Assembly (NCBI GenBank): GCA_037043235.1
Contig: JAWRVZ010000040.1
Coordinates: forward strand, 1,118,501-1,182,500
Reading direction: 5' to 3'
DNA: 64,000 bases
DNA from: Rhodeus uyekii
Lineage: Eukaryota; Chordata; Actinopteri; Cypriniformes; Acheilognathidae
The notes beneath the pieces are model-generated. The model was not told where the DNA came from. It saw nothing but the letters and a program-made list of their open reading frames with translations, and ran no database searches. Below are positions 62,626 through 64,000 of the stretch, one piece after another (within the stretch, counting starts at the first letter, position 1; the number at the start of each line of letters is the position of its first letter). A program made the position numbers and the translations under genes.

Positions 62626-62744
62626 ACAAACAAACAGTGCATGAATATGAAAGACAGCATTTCAGGTCAGATTGCCCACTGAAATTTAATCCTGTTCCAT
62701 GCAATTGAAGATCAGATTCATGGTCACTGCTGATGCTTTTATGC

Positions 62745-62885
62745 ATTTTACAGGCCGTTTTAACCAAAGCGACTTGCATTGCAATCAAGGAGCACATTGA
62801 AGTTCTTCAGTTCTTGCTTTCCTTGGGGATCAAACCCATGACCTTGGCGTTGCAAGCGCCACTCTCGTTTGAGCTACAGGAAAGC
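62745..62885 (-). mobile_element. tRNA-Ala-derived SINE, copy 2
   Basis: On the minus strand a tRNA-like fold can be drawn. It has TAGCTCAAACGAG at the start, a TGGCG/CGCCA anticodon stem around CTTGCAA (anticodon TGC, alanine) and GGTTTGATCCC as B-box. An ACCAAAGCGACTTGCATTG block follows, as in copy 1. It is a SINE and not a functional tRNA, because the acceptor end is lost. Confidence 0.7.
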
Positions 62886-63165
62886 TCAAACTGATAGTGC
62901 AGATCCTTCATTTGATCTGGATATTGCCTGGGTCCGGCTGATTATGGTAACCTCGGGATAAACCGAGACCAATATCATCAGCGTAGATGCGATTCTTCTT
63001 ATGGTGGAATGAGTACATCAGGTATTATGGGAATTTTCCCGGTTCTGGCTTTAAATTATGCAGCCTAACAATCATTGTTTTTGACTTGAATAATAATTTT
63101 AAAAAAGTATAATGTGTTGTCTATGCCAGGTTGAAGAGATTTAATGTTTTTAATATGCTTAAATT

Positions 63166-63330
63166 CTAGTAAGAACTTGAGCTGCTGCATTTTGGACTAG
63201 CTGGAGTTTGTTGTATTAAGTGTGCAGAGCAACCACTCAGTAGAGCATTACAATAATCTAACCTTGAGCTCATGAACGCATGCTTTTCCACATTTGTCAT
63301 TGAGAGCATATATGTTGTAATTTTAGATAT
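63166..63330 (-). pseudogene. LINE reverse transcriptase fragment
   Basis: The minus strand reads NVEKHAFMSSRLDYCNALLS and GC, the SRLDYCNALLSG motif typical of fish LINE ORF2, before the frame is lost. Confidence 0.7.
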
Positions 63331-64000
63331 CAGGCCTCGATGACCCTGGAATAATTCACTCACCCTGCAGGACTAGTGACCCTAAAAACTTACTCGCCCT
63401 TCACATAAAGCACTCGCCCTGCATTTTAACAGGCAAAAATAGTTAAAGTAAAAAAACACATGATATACTGCAAAACCAAATATTTATTGGTTGAATGCAA
63501 CAAGAACCCAGAAACAATATAATTAATCTGATAGTGAATCTGAAGACAAGTCCATTTTTATGGACATAAATTTAATAAATGTACTATATACAAACAATGG
63601 GATGCAGCCAGGGAGGCGTTATTTACTTGATTTTATTTTCTATATTATAACACCGATGTCCCGCAAATCAGCCCATTTCAAATGATGGAAAAACAAAATA
63701 CAATCCGCATGACGCTAAATCCAACGCCGATAACAGTAACATTCACTTCGTCCAGCTCAAGTCAAACATGCTCAATTTCAAACACAATAAGTAATAATTC
63801 TATGACGGCTTTGACAAATGTGATATTACACGGGCAGCTATGTTTCTCTGTCTGCCTCAAGCCCGGTTGATGCCCCGCCCCCGGGAGTCATTTACTCAAC
63901 TGTGATTGGCCCCCGGGAGTAATATACTCCACTGTGATTGGTTGGCTTGTACAGCTCCAGCTCGCATGAAAAAGGAACCTTTCGCACACACACACAACGC

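Larger units (their letters stand above)
60340..64000 (+). other. hdlbp: hdlbp intron, runs off the window
   Basis: It begins with a GC donor (AAG|GCGAGT). The expected next peptide, resembling VHIEF, is not found before 64000. From 62.0 kb on it holds SINE and LINE fragments; 60.4-62.0 kb shows nothing recognisable. Confidence 0.75.

Noticed and set aside
62820..62880. tRNA-Ala(TGC) gene
   Set aside because: The acceptor stem is missing and the sequence continues into a SINE body that recurs nearby.
1..64000. A previously undescribed gene system or gene cluster
   Set aside because: All convincing exons belong to three known gene families, and the rest is explained by repeats or is featureless. 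No unexplained coding signal large enough to support a new system was found.

Overview
The window is genomic DNA of a ray-finned fish, most likely a cyprinid. It is AT-rich, has long introns with GT-AG boundaries, and carries many vertebrate DNA transposons, LINE fragments, LTR remnants and microsatellites. There are no operons, ribosome binding sites, CRISPR arrays or prokaryotic gene clusters. Three protein genes can be read by joining exons by hand.

(1) Left part, minus strand: the 5' end of farp2 (FERM/RhoGEF/PH protein). The first coding exon is at 19515-19718, the second at 822-926, and the rest lies beyond the left edge. A promoter-like region with four evenly spaced inverted CCAAT boxes lies at 21.5-21.6 kb. 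(2) Middle, minus strand: a complete ephexin-family RhoGEF, closest from memory to ARHGEF15/ephexin-5. Its 14 coding exons lie between 36037 and 22318 and join without a break into 2415 nt (804 aa plus stop), with DH, PH and SH3 domains. A possible noncoding first exon is at about 40.25 kb. (3) Right part, plus strand: the 5' half of hdlbp (vigilin). The promoter and noncoding exons start at 53.9 kb, and seven coding exons run from 57901 to 60339 (398 aa, several KH domains). The rest lies beyond the right edge.

The roughly 13 kb between the ephexin gene and hdlbp (40.3-53.9 kb), and most large introns, are filled with mobile elements. These include a Tc1-like element with both ends and TA target sites (45577-47193), two pogo/Tigger-like elements (7257-8082, 50532-51944), two mariner-like nonautonomous elements carrying a GC-rich VNTR (48372-49282, 52316-53355), a hAT element nested in a Harbinger-like element (28960-29641), an L2-like LINE (24118-26425), Ty3/gypsy pol remains (42440-44130), solo LTR candidates, and tRNA-derived SINEs. 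An 80-bp minisatellite upstream of hdlbp appears to be split by two of the DNA transposons.

Two of the genes encode RhoGEFs (farp2 and the ephexin) and vigilin is an RNA-binding protein. The sequence does not show that they act together; they are neighbours. FARP2 and HDLBP are also close neighbours in human (2q37.3). I found no convincing new molecular system. The items most worth checking are a GC-AG intron in hdlbp, the spaced CCAAT array, the split minisatellite, and the nested transposons with exact target duplications.
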